Below, piece by piece: positions 30,367 through 42,872 of a DNA stretch of 64,000 nt. Both the position numbers and the translations under genes were made by a program. The notes under the pieces were generated by a model. That model was given only the letters and a program-made list of their open reading frames with translations. It was not told the DNA's origin and made no database searches. Within the stretch, counting starts at the first letter, position 1. Each line of letters begins with the position of its first letter. Source of the DNA: Torymus aiolomorphi (taxonomy: Eukaryota; Arthropoda; Insecta; Hymenoptera; Torymidae); the NCBI GenBank assembly GCA_036365515.1, contig CM070876.1, positions 107,597,310-107,661,309 of the forward strand. Direction: 5' to 3'.

Positions 30367-32635
30367 TTGAAAAGGCAAATTCTCTCTGCCATCAATCTGG
30401 ATACTACGCGCGCTAGTAAAATAAGTTCGTGGGGAAGCGCACAGCCAATTGATACCATGGCTCCATCATCGCAGTTTGCGGAATCTGCGATACTCAATTG
30501 GGCGTATACACAACCCGAAGAGGAAATTAGCGAGGCCATGCAAGCCCTTGGTCTACAGCAGTCAGATCTGCAGTCAGTGAATATGCTGACAGCGATCAAG
30601 TGGCTTATAGGCGATTATAGTGCCGTCAATTTCGTGCCAGAGCCGGAGCTGTCGGAGCAGCAAGCGTTTGTCAAACGCGAGCAGTCCCGGAGGGCGTTCA
30701 TCGACTTAATGTTGATGAACAAGTCTGGGCCAACTATTGTGGATCCCAAGACCGACCTAGACCACCCGCACTCGTTCATAACGCTCCTTGATGACCCGAT
30801 AGTGATGCAGAAACTCTCGGAGTCTCGGAGGATGAACGCTCCACAACAAGCACATAATGCTGTGGTGGAGCCAGCGGAAGAGGCAAATGGCCAGGGGGGT
30901 TCCGGGACAGAGCTATTGAGTTCAGCAGCACCCACCGGGACATCTTCAGCCGAAGCCGAGGGACAGCTTCAACAGCAACAGCTCTAACAGTAACAGCTGC
31001 AGCAGGAACAACTGCAGCAGCAGCAAATGCAGCAACAGCAGCTGAAGCAGCAGCAGCAACAAAGTCTGGAGCAGCAGCGACGGCAGCAGCAGCAGCAACA
31101 ACAACAGCAACAGCAGCAGGAGCAGCAGCAGCGGCAGCAAGTGCACCTGGAAGAGCAGCGTAGGCAACGACAATATCAGCGCAACCAAGAAGAAGAGTCG
31201 TTGTTAGCACGAAGTGGGCAGCACGGGTTCTGGCAGCAATCGCGAAACCCGCCATAGCCGCAAAACCTGGAGTGACCGCGACTGCGTGAGTCGCGAACCG
31301 CTAGGATAGCAGTCGGAGACAGCATATTATCGGAGCAGCTACTGGCAGTGATCAAAACACTCGTCGAGAAGGTTGAAGAGCTTAAAGAGAATGTACGAAT
31401 ACTCCAAGGAGCTCGACATCCAACCTCAAGTACGCACTTGGAGGGAGTTCAACCCCCAAGCACGGGCCGTAGATGAGGATCACCGCACGTGAACTTCCAA
31501 GACACGTTCACGTATGCGGAGTTTAACAGCAGCAGCCCGAGTCTCCAGTCCCCAACAGAGGCTGGGAGGAATGATACCAGAAATTCTTCCCAGCGCCAGA
31601 CAGGGAATGGCGCGACCCAGGACTCGTCCGAGAGGCATACTTATTTACCTCAGCAGACGATCCATGATGTGGGCCAGATAGTCCGAAAATGGCACATCAG
31701 GTTCTCAGGGTCCTCAAAGGAGCAGAGCGTCGAGTTATTCCTCACGAGAATAGAGGAATGCAGAACTCTAGCTAATCTGACACACGAGGTACTTTCGTCG
31801 TTGTCAGAGCTCCTAACGGGGGTAGCAGCCACCTGGTACCGGAGTAACCGCCATACATAGCGATCGTGGTCAGATTTCAGAGGCCATAACGCAGATGAAT
31901 GGCGGGGACAGGGGACATCAGCAACGCATCCTGGCGGAAATAATCGCGAGGACTCAAGGCAGAGATGAACTTACGCGTGATTACGTAGTAAATCTACAAG
32001 CCATGATCCTCAAGTTAACTCCGCAGTTAGACATGTTGCACCGGAACCTGCGGCCAGAACTGCGAAAGATGGTAATGCGAAATCAAATTTTGGATTATCG
32101 AGGGCTCCTGTACCTGGTCCGGGAAGCCGAATTAGCGCTCATGGCAGATAAGGTGTGTCACTCCTCACCACCGCCCGAGCGCACATACATGCCAGCATTT
32201 GCCTATGTGCCGATAGAGCCGCCCGCGGATCAGCGGGAAAAGCAGAATCCAGGTGTGGCGGCGATGGGGCACCAACAGCACGAGCCCCGAGAGAGCCTCG
32301 AAGCTATGTTCCGTCGGGTCATGGCCGAATACTTATCGGCCTTGACAAAGAACGGCACCGACGAGAACAAGGGGCAAAATCCTAGCCTGCCACCAACCAG
32401 AAAACCTAAGAAGAAGGGTAACTGGGAAAATAGGCGGCGGGAGGGCGGAAAAATTACAAACCAGCCTAATGGGGGTAGTAGCCCGACCCACCAGGCTAGG
32501 CCGCAAAGTCCGAGAAATAACGGACCTCCACAAAGGCCACAGTATCGAAGGGAACCCGGATATGAGCAAAAGGGAGGCAACAACAAGCCCAATGCTGCCG
32601 GAAACCAACAGGGAAATGGTCAGGGGCGCAGGTAA
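30367..32635 (+). pseudogene. Gypsy-1 Gag, broken, with a polyglutamine block
   Basis: The N-terminal part (30367-30987) is open but lacks a clear ATG at its start; the first in-frame ATG is at 30460. It runs into a CAG/CAA-rich block (30960-31185, Gln with some Arg/Glu/Leu) that carries an in-frame TAA at 30985-30987. The frame stops again at 31255, reopens at 31489-31860 (VRKWHIRFSGSSKEQSVELF, like the Retrotrans_gag domain start) and shifts by one near 31860-31895. It then continues as capsid-like sequence with IIARTQGRDELTRDYV to 32635. The C-terminal tail is Gly/Asn/Arg/Gln-rich with no CCHC knuckle. It would form the particle and bind RNA, but is non-functional. Confidence 0.75.
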
Positions 32636-32783
32636 ACATGACCACATATCTGCCCCCAGCTCTCTCACCAGAGATCGAGCGTAACTCGGTCCAGTCGTCT
32701 GGAGTGGAGAGCGAAGAAGTACCCGTGATTCATCCGAATAAAGTCAACCAAGAAACTTGCTCGCGATAGTGGCTTCAAGTAGG

Positions 32784-33960
32784 TGTAGCCGGTTACAGGC
32801 TACGAGCGCTCTTCGATACAGGAGCTTCCTGGACTGGGATGAATTTTATCGGCCTACTGCTCGCTACGGCCTGTGGAAAAGAGTTAATTCCAGCCAGCAG
32901 CCTAACGGCACGGGTGGCAAACGGGCAAAGCATAGCAGTGGTTGGCTATGTGTATCTGCCCATGGTCGTGGCTGGCGTGTGCAAAGACCTGCGCGTCGAA
33001 ATAATGCCAGATCTAGACACGGAATGCTACTTGGGCAGAAACTTCATTAAGAAGTTTAGCGCTGTCTTAGACCCCACAGATAACACGTTGCATCTCAAGG
33101 ATGACGATGGAAGCATAAAGTTAGAAGTAGCAGACATAATCTCAAACAACACCGTGTCCGTATCAGCTATAGGGTTGGCGGACCAAACAGACGAACAGCG
33201 CGAAGAGGTAGAAGCTTTAGTAGCTCAGCTGATCGGTAACAGCCTGACACCACTAGGGTGTACTTCGTGGATCAAGCATACGATAGACGTCCGATCTACA
33301 AGACCCATTAAACAGAGGTACCCTGTATCTCAGAAATTCGAGGAAGAGATGCACAAACAGGTGGAGGAAATCCTAGTAGCGGTAGGGAATAATAGAACTC
33401 TCGTCAAGTGGCTGGTCAAGTCCAGTGGTATGGTACGCAAGTCCAACGGGAAGTTCCGTTTCTGCGTGGACTTCAGAAAAGTGAACGCATCGTCAAGGCC
33501 AGACGCGTACCCGTTACCATACATGGAAAGTATCTTGCGCAAAATGCAGAAAGCGCGATACATTTCCATGTTGGATTTAAGCAGTGCGTACCACCAGATA
33601 CCATTTAGCCCGCAGTCCAAAGAGACTACGGCCTTCAACGTGCCAGGCAAAGGGCTTTTCCAATTTACGAGAATGCCCTAGAGGCTGATTGACAAAGTCA
33701 TCGGCTCCGAACTCGAACCTTTTGCTTACTCGTATCTCGACGATATAATAATAGTCACAGAGACATTCGAGAAGAATAAAGAGTTTCTAAAAAGAGTTCT
33801 GGACAGGATACAAAATGCGGGCCTCACAATAAATCGCGAGAAGAGCGTCTTTTGTCGCGATGTGGTCCAATATCTCGGGGTCATAGTAAATAGAGATGGT
33901 TTTAAGTCAGACCCCGAGAAAATAAAGCCCATTATGGAGTATCCGGTACCGAAAATCATT
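32784..33960 (+). pseudogene. Gypsy-1 protease and reverse transcriptase, broken
   Basis: One frame carries the protease active site LFDTGAS (about 32812), then the RT fingers and palm: FRFCVDFRKVN (about 33460), YISMLDLSSAYHQIPF (about 33558) and the catalytic YLDDIIIV (33733-33756). A TAG at 33679-33681, right after the RMP motif, accompanies loss of about ten codons where Gypsy RTs usually have an FGL...PATFQ block. The downstream QYLGVIVNRDGFKSDPEK connection is intact. The polymerase cannot be made whole from this copy. Confidence 0.8.
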
Positions 33961-34600
33961 CGTCAGCTGCGATGCTTCTTAGGAATGGCCTCGTTGTATA
34001 GAAAGTTTTTATCGAACTTCACTACAACTGCTGAATCACTGACCGAATTAATGAAAAGGGATCGGAAATATGAGTGGTCAGCAGCACAAGAAGAGGCTTT
34101 CCAAAAGCTAAAAGCGCTAGTAGCTTCTGCACCGATTCTACACAGATCGGTATCTAACGCGCAGTTCGTGGTGCAAACTGACGCGAGCGATACAAGTCTG
34201 GGAGCGGTGCTTTACCAAATAATTGACGGCGATGAATGAGTCCTAGAGTTCGCCAGTCGAACTCTGAGCGCAGCCGAGAGGAATGATAGCGTGACGGAAC
34301 GAGAATGCCTAGCAATTCTCTGGGCAATTAAAAAGTTCCGTCCGTATATAGAGGCCTACGACTTCAAGGTTATCATGAACCATAGCAGCTTGAAGTGACT
34401 CCGTGATCTCCCGACCGGTAGGTTAGCCAGGTGGGCTTTGGAGGTGCAGAACCACAGTTTTACGATCGAACATCGAAAGGGCTCGTTGAACAATGACCCA
34501 GATGCCCTTTTACGGATGTTCGAGGAAGAAGAGCCAGCGGTCGTTAGAGCTCGAGAGCGATACAAACGACCACTGGTACCTCAACATCATGAAAGAGGTT
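33961..34600 (+). pseudogene. Gypsy-1 RT connection and RNase H, broken
   Basis: FLGMASLYRKFLSNF (about 33976), then the RNase H strand with TDASDTSLGAVLYQ (about 34180) and [20 protein letters not shown] (about 34290). Stops lie at 34237-34239 (TGA) and near 34396 (TGA). FTIEHRKGSLNNDPDALLR near 34460 is the usual end of the Gypsy RNase H region. Confidence 0.8.
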
Positions 34601-35349
34601 CAACAGAAGCCGCGAGACTTCCCCACGTTCAAGCTGGTGGGGGGGGAGGGGGGGGGTAATGAAGTCATAGACGAATCTCTCGGCGACGACGATGCATGGA
34701 AGTTAGCAGTCCCTCACGAAAAGCGACGCGAAGCACTGAGAGAATGCCATGACCTTCCGACTGCTGGGCCCTGGGACCCCGAGAAAACTCTAGAGAGAGT
34801 AAGGCGGAAGTATTATTGGCCACACATGTCTCGAGATGTGGCCAGATACGTGAACCAGTGCCAAGTTTGCCAGCAGTGGAAAGTCGAACAGCGCGCTCCA
34901 GCAGGATTCATGGGACGTCGTATAACACAGTGTCCATGGCAAATCGTGACCAGCGACATTATGGGACCCCTCCCTAAACCAAGCACGGCCACGAATACAT
35001 TCTTATCTTCCAGGACCTGTTCACACGCTGGATCGAAGTAATTCCGATAAAAAGGGCAGATGGCAAATCGGTGATAAAAGGGCTCAACGAAAGCGTATGT
35101 CTGCGATTCGGAGTCCCCGAGGTGTTTCTCTCCGATAATGGGACGGAATTTAAAAATGCAGCCTTTGAGGCATTCTTAAAGGAGAGAAACGTGCATCACA
35201 CGTTTACACCACCATATCACCGTCAAGCCAATCCCGTCGAGTGTTTGAACCGAACGGTGAAGACCATGATCATGTGTTATGCTGACGAGAATCACCGGTC
35301 CTGGGATGAGCATCTGAACAAGCTGGCGTTCGCGTACAATACAGCCTGA
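34600..35349 (+). pseudogene. Gypsy-1 integrase, frameshifted
   Basis: Frame 2 carries the zinc-binding region, RRKYYWPHMSRDVARYVNQC followed by QVCQQW (CxxC at about 34858-34870), and the first catalytic Asp in TSDIMGPLPKP (about 34953). The frame shifts near 35020. The rest, in 35071-35349, holds the second Asp in FLSDNGTEFKN (about 35125) and the Glu in PVECLNRTVKTM (about 35235). A G-run near 34640-34660 also disturbs the reading. The first His pair of the zinc site is poorly preserved. Confidence 0.8.
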
Positions 35350-35940
35350 CCCGCCGAAGACACTAAGGCGGGAGGAAGATAGGTTAGCCGAAGAGCAAGT
35401 GCAGCAAGAGGCAATAGATAATTGGGTGGCGCGTGGACAAGCTCCGCGAATTGCACGTTTGGGTGGCGGCCGAGGCGCAAGCGGAGCAGGCGAGACAAGC
35501 CAAATATTATGACGCTCATCGTCGAACTCCAGAATTCTGTCTAGGCGATCGTGTATGGAGAGAGAATAAGTACTATCCTCTGCAGCTGAGGGGATTTCTG
35601 CCAAATTAGCCCCGAAGTAAGCAGGGCCATACACGATTGTCAATATTCTAGGCGAAAACACCTATGAGATCCGAGGTGAGGATGGTCGAACGATAAGTCC
35701 CGTCCATGCCCTGCAACTCAAACGATACGTCTCCGCAGAAGAGTCCAAGGATTACTTGGACAAAAGTAGTCCGGAAGTAGCCCAATCGCTATCACCGAGA
35801 AACGCTTCAGTCGAGTGTGGCGCGCCAGCGGACGGTAGAGGTAGCCAGGGGAAAGTACAGCCTCTGGGGACGGCTAACAAGGAAGGTACCCCAAGTGTAA
35901 GTCGCGGATTTGGACGATATTGCAATATGTTGTAGTACAT
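35350..35940 (+). pseudogene. Gypsy-1 integrase C-terminal tail, decayed
   Basis: Several stops in all frames. QAKYYDAHRRTPEFCLGDRV (about 35495) is still readable as the C-terminal DNA-binding region. Homology is lost at the junction with the next transposon. No purine tract or LTR follows. Confidence 0.6.
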
Positions 35941-36545
35941 TAAAAAATAAGAGACACGTATTTCTTTTTACGTGCTGATAGACACTTTAAGGGGGTGAAA
36001 TCTACCCCTAAAGTTCACCCTCAAAAACAGTTTTTTTCAAATATTTCAAAAACGAATAAAGCTAGTTTAATGAAACCGACGCCAAAAGTTGTAGAATAAA
36101 AAAGCCTTCAAAACAGCATTACTTTCAATTTTAAGGGTAGCAACCGCTATTTTTTTTTCAAGAAAACTAAGCTTTTCTCGTCAATTTTCAGCTATAAAAA
36201 TTACAATAAATTATATATCGCCTCAAAACAGGTTTCATTTAAAAGAAAGATAAAAAATAAAGTTGACCTGTCTCGTGGTTTTGGCCAAAATTATTTTTTA
36301 GGGGTAACTATCCCTTATTTATATTTTGTTCATTATTTCAGAAATAAATAAAGAGATCTTAATAAAACTAAGCTAAAAATCTTAAAATTGAAAAGGCCAT
36401 AAATCTGCATAACTTTCAATTTTAAGGGTAGCAACCCCTATTTTTTTAAAGGAAATTAAGTTTTTTATCAATTTTCAGCTATAAAAATTACAATAAATAT
36501 ATCTCTTTAAAAACCATTCGATTGAAAAGATTGACCATAAAATTT
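35941..36545. repeat. Left subterminal repeats of the pogo-like transposon
   Basis: Two inverted-orientation copies of the 292-bp unit, marked by CCTTCAAAACAGCATTACTTTC (36099) and AACTTTCAATTTTAAGGGTAGC (36410). An outer piece with AAGGGGGTGAAATCTACCCC precedes them at 35989 and has a partner near 36800. Confidence 0.7.
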
Positions 36546-38190
36546 TGACCAATAACACAGACAAACGCTATGTAATTTTAGCGCTTTCGGGCAATACGAA
36601 TTACTAATTTATCATTAATTTTGCAAAATTAGTTTGGTTAAACTACTTGTTTAAACGGATTATTGTAAAGATTTTTCGAAAAACTAATTTTGACTTGAAT
36701 TCCACAAGAAAAGTAACATGTTTATTTAAACTTTTATATGTTGTAGTGAACCAAAAAACGAAAAATATTTATATTTTTTATCTGTGAATAATACATTTTA
36801 AAGGGGTGCAAATCATCCCCGGAAGTTCATTATGTTCTTACTTCCCTTTATTATATTTTATGTATTATTATAAATACTTCGTCAAAGGCAATCGTACCGT
36901 TTTGATACGTGATAAATAAAGCATTAAAAGAAATTAATGTGTGTGTACGTGGATGTAAGTGATTTTTATGCAGTAAATAAGAGTAATCGCTGATTGTGAA
37001 TGAGAAAATAATATGTTATTTTTATGTTGTTATGAGGCGGATATTTATAGATTGGTGATTTAACTCGTAGTTTCATATATTACTGGCAAACATTGTATTT
37101 ATAAATCGGTAGAGTTCCAGTTGTGCAGTGTTGTTTTGTGAAAGTGGTTATTTCTACAATATTGTGGCTGTAATATTGCATCAATTCATTTTTTTTAATG
37201 TCAGCAGCACTACAAAACTACAGGTAAATGTCTATTTATATATCAGATCTAATGCATTAATTGTAAGAATTTCGTATCTGTCTATAGGCTTTAATAAAAT
37301 TATAACAGCTTTTCAAAATTATATTTTGCGTTATTTTTAATGAACATATTAGAAAGTATGCAATTTCGTACATTGTTACATTTTTTGGAGATACATTTGA
37401 CGTTATAGAGCACAAATAGTTTAAATTGATTTTTCTTTAATTTTAAAGATTTAAAAAATCCTGATTTATAAGTGCATAAAGTATTTTTAATATTTTTACG
37501 AAAATTAAAAAATGTATCAAAATATACTTTATTGTGTATACTGTATTGTTTACTTTCTGTTATTAACAAAATTATAGACTCCTGATTCAATTTTTAGCGA
37601 AAATTGTATACGGTTCCTTTACTATTAGATGTTTTTACAAATAATAAATTTTACATACAAATAATAATTTTAAATAACTAAATCTTAATTTTAATAAATC
37701 TAAATTAACAGGCATTGTGCAATACATCTTATCGATTACTGTTTACAAATTTTAAAAAAACTCGAGATTACCTTCTTTTTATTTTAATCAAGCGCTTTAG
37801 TAAAGAAATATACAGATACGATATTCTTAATAGATTCTTAACAGGATGGCCCAAAATATAAATATTTGTTTTATTTGTATGTGTCGCCTTTTTAAATGCA
37901 ACATTATTATCTTGTGAAAATATGGTATTTTTTTAATATTTAAACAAATATTTCCCGGTAAAAAGACATTGGTTGCATGATGGCGTACATCAGTAAAAGC
38001 GTACAACGTACAACGTACAAAGCTTCCTCATTGAGAAATAGCTATGTTCTCGCAACAAAGTAATGTAACGTTTAGAGGGGTGACGCATACAAATTAAAAA
38101 AATGTTTTTATTTTCAGCATTCTATATATGTGTGTTGTAAAGATACTATTTCTGTATGCAATTATTCTTATAAATGTTTGATTATTTTAG
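36546..38190 (+). other. 5' noncoding region of the pogo-like transposon
   Basis: AT-rich with no recognisable coding sequence. A splice-acceptor-like TTGATTATTTTAG ends at 38190 just before the transposase start and may close a 5' UTR intron. A second AAAGGGGTGCAAATCATCCCC repeat piece lies near 36800. Confidence 0.4.
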
Positions 38191-38198
38191 AACTCAAA

Positions 38199-39889
38199 AT
38201 GAAAATTAATCCTTTGAAAGTTATTAATTTACTGCTTGCCTATTTCCAAACACTTGATATTGAAGATCGCCCTTATAATATTAAAGAAATAGAAATAAAA
38301 GACCATTTCCAAATGATACTGTTAGATTTAATGGAATCGTCTAATAGCATAGATGTTATAATGGAAAAATCGTTCGATTTTCAAGAAGAATATAAAGAAA
38401 CAGATGCACGTATTGTGGAAGATGTTGATTTACATACACTTCCTTACTATCCTGAATTACCTACGGATCAATGTACGGGAGATGAAGAACCATTGAGTTT
38501 TGAATACAAAAAAAGGGCTGTAGAATGTTGGAGAAGTGGAAAAACAAAAAAGAATTTATCGCGTAAAACAGTTCAAAATAGATTCAGGAAAGTCAGTTCT
38601 GAAACACAGTTACATCGCTGGGCTCACCAAATCAATCAAGGTGGAACTTACCGAGAAAAAATTGCAAGAATTTGCGATTTCACACTAGAAAATTTTAAAG
38701 CTGCTACTGAAGCTGGATTAATAATTCATGACAACGATTTAAGAAGATGGGCTCTACAAGCACGAAAATTAATCGGAAATGAGGACGTAAGATTTACCGC
38801 TTCAAAACATTGGCTTTCAAAATTTAAAAACACCCATAGAATTGTTTCTTGAAAAGTTAATAAATTTATCACAAAAAAAAGTATAGAAAATAGAAATGAT
38901 TTGCATAAAAAAGAAGTAAAATTCGTAACAGAAGTCAAATAATTGATTAATCAAATAGGCGCTGACAATACATATAATTCAGACCAGTCTGGTTTTCAGT
39001 TTGGAAATGCATTCTGGTCGATCTCTTGATTTTGAAGGAGAAAAGAAATTACAGTGCCTTGTACAGTCGGTCACATCAACAACTCATAGCTATACTGTAC
39101 AGTCGACAATTTCAGCCACAGGAAAGTTACTATCACCATTATTTTTAGTATTAAAGGAACGAAGCGGAGAATTTGGACCAATTGTCTCACAAAATTTGTT
39201 TGTGCCTACAAACGTATATGTTACATCCTCGACATCTGGAAAACTTAATTCAGGTAAAATCACGTTCTATTAATTTCTAAAAATAAAACGTTAATTATTT
39301 CGGAAGACACATTTAAATAAAATCAAAATTTGTAGAACTCTTTAAGGCGTGGTTAAAAGAGGTATATTTTCCTCAAGTTGGACCTAGAAGCATGCTGCTA
39401 ATTGATTCGTGGAGTGGTCATTGTCCAACGATTGTACAGGAAGTTACGCCACACGATAAAACACTACATCTCAAAATGATACCTACAGGAATGACTGGAA
39501 ACATACAGCCGTTAGATGTATATGGATTCCGCACATGGAAGAACTATGTTAAACATTTTTCAGACCATGTTTTGCTCATAGACGAAGACTTAAATTTACA
39601 TTTGAGAAATAATATAATTAAATTACAGTCTTTGGTTCATAACCAATTTTTATCTCCACGATATGAAAATCTATTTAAATATTCGTGGTATAAAAGTGGG
39701 TATCTTGTGAATCGACCAGGAGATTTCGATGACTCCGTAAGTTTGAGTTTCGGAGATTCCTGTGTAATGCATTGTGAGATCAATGGTTGTAATAATGTTG
39801 CAATTGTTAGATGTTCGTGGTGTAAAAAATCTTTATGCTTAAAACACTTTTTTGAAGAATATCATTATTGTACAACTTACAATCCATAA
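38199..39889 (+). pseudogene. pogo/jerky-like transposase with one intron, broken
   Basis: The start is taken at the ATG 38199 (MKINPLKV) after a likely acceptor. Residues about 100-210 form the CENP-B/Tc5-type DNA-binding region with KKRAVECWRSGKTKKNLSRK and WALQARKLIGNEDVRFTASK. The frame then meets TGA at 38850-38852 and a TAA near 38939, passes NSDQSGFQ (catalytic Asp region), and shifts by one base near 39000. A GT-AG intron (39254-39335) joins in frame to the second DDE part with LLIDSWSGH (Asp) and MTGNIQPLDVYGFRTWKNY (third Asp). The C-terminus carries a Cys/His cluster, CEINGCNNVAIVRCSWCKKS then HFFEEYHYC. It would bind and cut the transposon ends; this copy is inactive. Confidence 0.8.
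39254..39335 (+). other. 82-bp spliceosomal intron in the transposase
   Basis: GTAAAA at the donor after AATTCAG and AAAATTTGTAG at the acceptor. Splicing gives continuous codons TCA GAA CTC TTT AAG across the junction, whereas reading through hits a stop within six codons. Confidence 0.75.
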
Positions 39890-40513
39890 TGCCTCGAGCT
39901 ATTCGACAAACAATTACTTTTTTGAGGATACTTTAAATTTTTTGTAGTAATAGTAATAACAAAACTTGTGTTGTTAAAAAAAAAAACCATATTTACATTA
40001 GTTATCATTTCATTTTGTATTTTTCTGCAACACGTAATTTTAATTTTTATTATTTTTTTGAAAAAAAATTAATCTCACTGAATTTTGATTATTTACGCAA
40101 TTTTTCAGAAAAAAATAATAAACACATTTACCCTTCCTGCTAGAAAAAGTTAGTAGAAGTCGATAAAAATCCATAAGTCTCACCATTGAAGTCAATAAAG
40201 TCTCTTAATTTCCTTAAAAAGAGAAAAATAGGGGTTCCTACCCTTGAAATTGAAAGTGATACAGATTTGTGGCCTTTTTAATTTTAAGATTTTTAGCGTT
40301 AGTTTTATTAAGGTAGTTACCCCCTAAAAAATAATTTTGGTTAAAACCACGGGAGAGGTCAACTTTATTTTTGTAATTTTCTTTTAAATGGAATCAGTTT
40401 TAAGGCGATATATAATTTATTATAATTTTTATAGCTGAAAATTGATGAAAAAAGCTTAGTTTTCTTGAAAAATAATAGGGGTTGCTACCCTTAAAATTGA
40501 AAATAATGCTGTT
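39890..40513. repeat. 3' flank and interrupted right subterminal repeat
   Basis: After the transposase stop, about 240 bp of A/T-rich DNA are followed from about 40190 by the 292-bp-unit sequence (GGGGTTCCTACCCTTGAAATTG, GTAGTTACCCCCTAAAAAATAA). It breaks at 40513 at the Gypsy-2 insertion. Confidence 0.65.
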
Positions 40514-41320
40514 GTTAAGTCTTGAGTGTCGAGGAATCTACTCTTATATGTGTATTGAAATTTGTATGGTTTATCTTCAAATTATATTTGAATGATATAT
40601 ATATATATATAAATATTATATTTTCAATTGATATTTGATTTATATTACCTTTATTCTGGGCGTAGGCTCTCGTAAATAATAAACAGCTGATTAGTTAGAT
40701 GCACTATTTATTGAAAGATATAAGGTTTATAAATAAGACTATGCGATTTACAACTTATTAACTTTGTTAAACAATATATAATACCGATAGATTATTGAAA
40801 TTATTGATATAAGAAATTCTCTTCGTAATTGAATGTAGGGTATTTGACCCGTATAAAATATTCGCTTCTCCTCTTGTCGGCTAGAGTGGTATGGAGCTCG
40901 CGACTTTTGCACGATTACTAATTTATGTGTTGAGAGTTGCCGTATTTATTAAGCGGTTAATTTGGGTTAAAGATGATTTTGACGCTGAGTAAAAATCCTT
41001 TTTTTAAACAAATTTAGTAAACATTTAAATATCATCCTTTCGATTTCACATTTAAAAGTGCTGATTCTAAACAAAGTTGCGATGAGCGGTTGGTTTCACA
41101 AGGTCAGTGGCTCGCTACGTCACGCTGGCTGTTGCGTAGCCGAAATTGCTGTACTGTTAAAATTCGCACTCTCATCGTTTTGTGGGTCAAAGAAATTAAT
41201 ATTGAGATTTAATAACGTCATTAAACATATACGATATATACGACATTTGTATGTCAGAAAATGACTGGTGATAAATATGCATTGTTAAATTGAATTTAGC
41301 GATACGTCACAGACGTAACA
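40514..41320 (-). repeat. Gypsy-2 3' LTR
   Basis: 807 bp. On the minus strand it runs TGTTACGTCTGTGACG...GACTTAACA. It matches 54232-55075 apart from about 17 substitutions and a shorter (TA)n near 40598. The terminal TACGTC...GACGTA is palindromic. Confidence 0.9.
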
Positions 41321-41331
41321 CTTCCCCCCTT
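41321..41331 (-). other. Gypsy-2 polypurine tract
   Basis: AAGGGGGGAAG on the minus strand directly precedes the 3' LTR. A second copy of the tract and LTR end lies at about 41560-41675. Confidence 0.8.
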
Positions 41332-42872
41332 AGATTGTTGAATATCGTAGATATTCAACAAGTATAATAATAGTTAGCCATCAGTAATTTTCTGTTACAA
41401 TAATTTCAAATTACAACAACGTCTTTCATAAAATGTTTTGAGAAATTTTTAAATAATTTCAATATGGTTCGTTTAAAATTGTGGTTCATTTCGTAGAAGG
41501 ATGTTTACAATTTCCTTGTGTTGCACTTTTTTCTCTATACTAGTTGATACGTGGGTGTCAATAAATTTGCAAATCACATAATTTTGTGGATCAAGAAATT
41601 ACTGATGAGAATATAAATAGCAAATGGAATTTAAGGATACGTTACGGACGTAACACCTCCCCCCTTAGACTGTTGAATATCGTAGAGATTCAACAATTAT
41701 AGGAACCATCAGTAATTTCTTGTTACAAAAGGTTCAATAATACTAACAATTCAAATAATAAAACAATAATATAAATTCATATCATTAAATCCATACTAAA
41801 AATTTATATATATAAATAATAACAAAAACAATAATAAAAATTCAATAAATTTAAACAAAATTTCGTATCGTCTATAAATTTCTATAAAGTAAATCATTTA
41901 TTTTTGTTCGTAACACTAGCTACACTTAACCTACGGTTTTAATTTTATATAACAATTGATTAATAAAACGTTACGTAATAAATATAGCATACGTTATGCA
42001 TTAGAATTTGTGTAGAGATATATAATATCTTGTTTGAACATCGCATTTCGACAATTAAATTATTTTATTAAGCAGATGTATAATAAATTTTGTTTTGCTG
42101 GTTTTACATAAATTACAGTCATTGATTAACTGAGTTTAGAAATAATGTGTGTATTAAATAATTTTGTAATAAATAAAATGTGAGGAGAAATATAGGGAAT
42201 GATTCAAGAGATCATTCATTTCCCTCCCTGCTGAGATATTTGGCAAAAGATATATTATTTTTTCCTCTTTGTTTAAGTAGAATAACATTAAAGGGTTCTT
42301 GATATTATCATTATAAAAAAATATTTTTCAACCGTATACTGAGAAAAATTATAATTATTTCCAAAAGAAAAATTTAATTATATTGGTAAGTATTTTTGAT
42401 AAAAAGGAAGGTTAATAGGACGGAGTGACTTTTGTTAATTTTGACTTGTTATTACTCTTATGCATCATTGTATTGCCTTTTTTTCCTGGAAATTTTCAGC
42501 CATTTCAATGTTCATTTTAGAACTCAAGATTTTTTTCCTGGCATGAGTACTATTCACATATTTGCATTATAGAGTACGCACTGCGTTAGAGTAGATATTT
42601 GTTTTACTCAATACAGTGCCGAATAGTGTATCTTGTAGGATGATCATGTCAGTATATGATGAAACTGATCACTTCCAATACATTATATTCGATTTAATCT
42701 TAGCAATGTGAGTATAGCTACCTGATTTCTTCCTTTTGTTCTTATAAGTGCGAACAATTTTTCTGAAGGCAGCTTAATTTTGCATAAAATTACAGTAAAA
42801 TTATTTTTATCTATGTTTGTTAGGGTTGCAAGGTTTAGGAATAGTTTTATTTTCTTTTTCCTTTGGATTAGC
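41332..42872 (-). other. Gypsy-2 3' noncoding region with a duplicated LTR end
   Basis: At about 41560-41661 a segment repeats the LTR terminus (ATACGTTACGGACGTAACA) and is followed again by CCTCCCCCCTTAGACTGTTGAATATCGTAGAG, paralleling 41310-41355 at an offset of about 342 bp. The copy is closer to the LTR at 22829-23412 than to the element's own LTRs. The rest, to 42872, is AT-rich and noncoding. Confidence 0.6.

Larger units (their letters stand above)
28456..35940 (+). mobile_element. Gypsy-1: Ty3/Gypsy retrotransposon, decayed, no 3' LTR
   Basis: A 5' LTR, primer binding site, leader, gag and pol (protease, RT, RNase H, integrase) lie in canonical Gypsy order on the plus strand. Stops and frameshifts occur in gag and in every pol domain. 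Homology ends at about 35940, where the pogo-like transposon begins. No second LTR exists in the window, so the 3' end was lost. A 66-bp inverted piece of its integrase tail lies at 55979-56045. Confidence 0.85.

Noticed and set aside
30776..31255. Ala/Val-rich and Leu-rich minus-strand ORFs opposite the Gypsy-1 gag
   Set aside because: They are antisense readings of the CAG/CAA tract.
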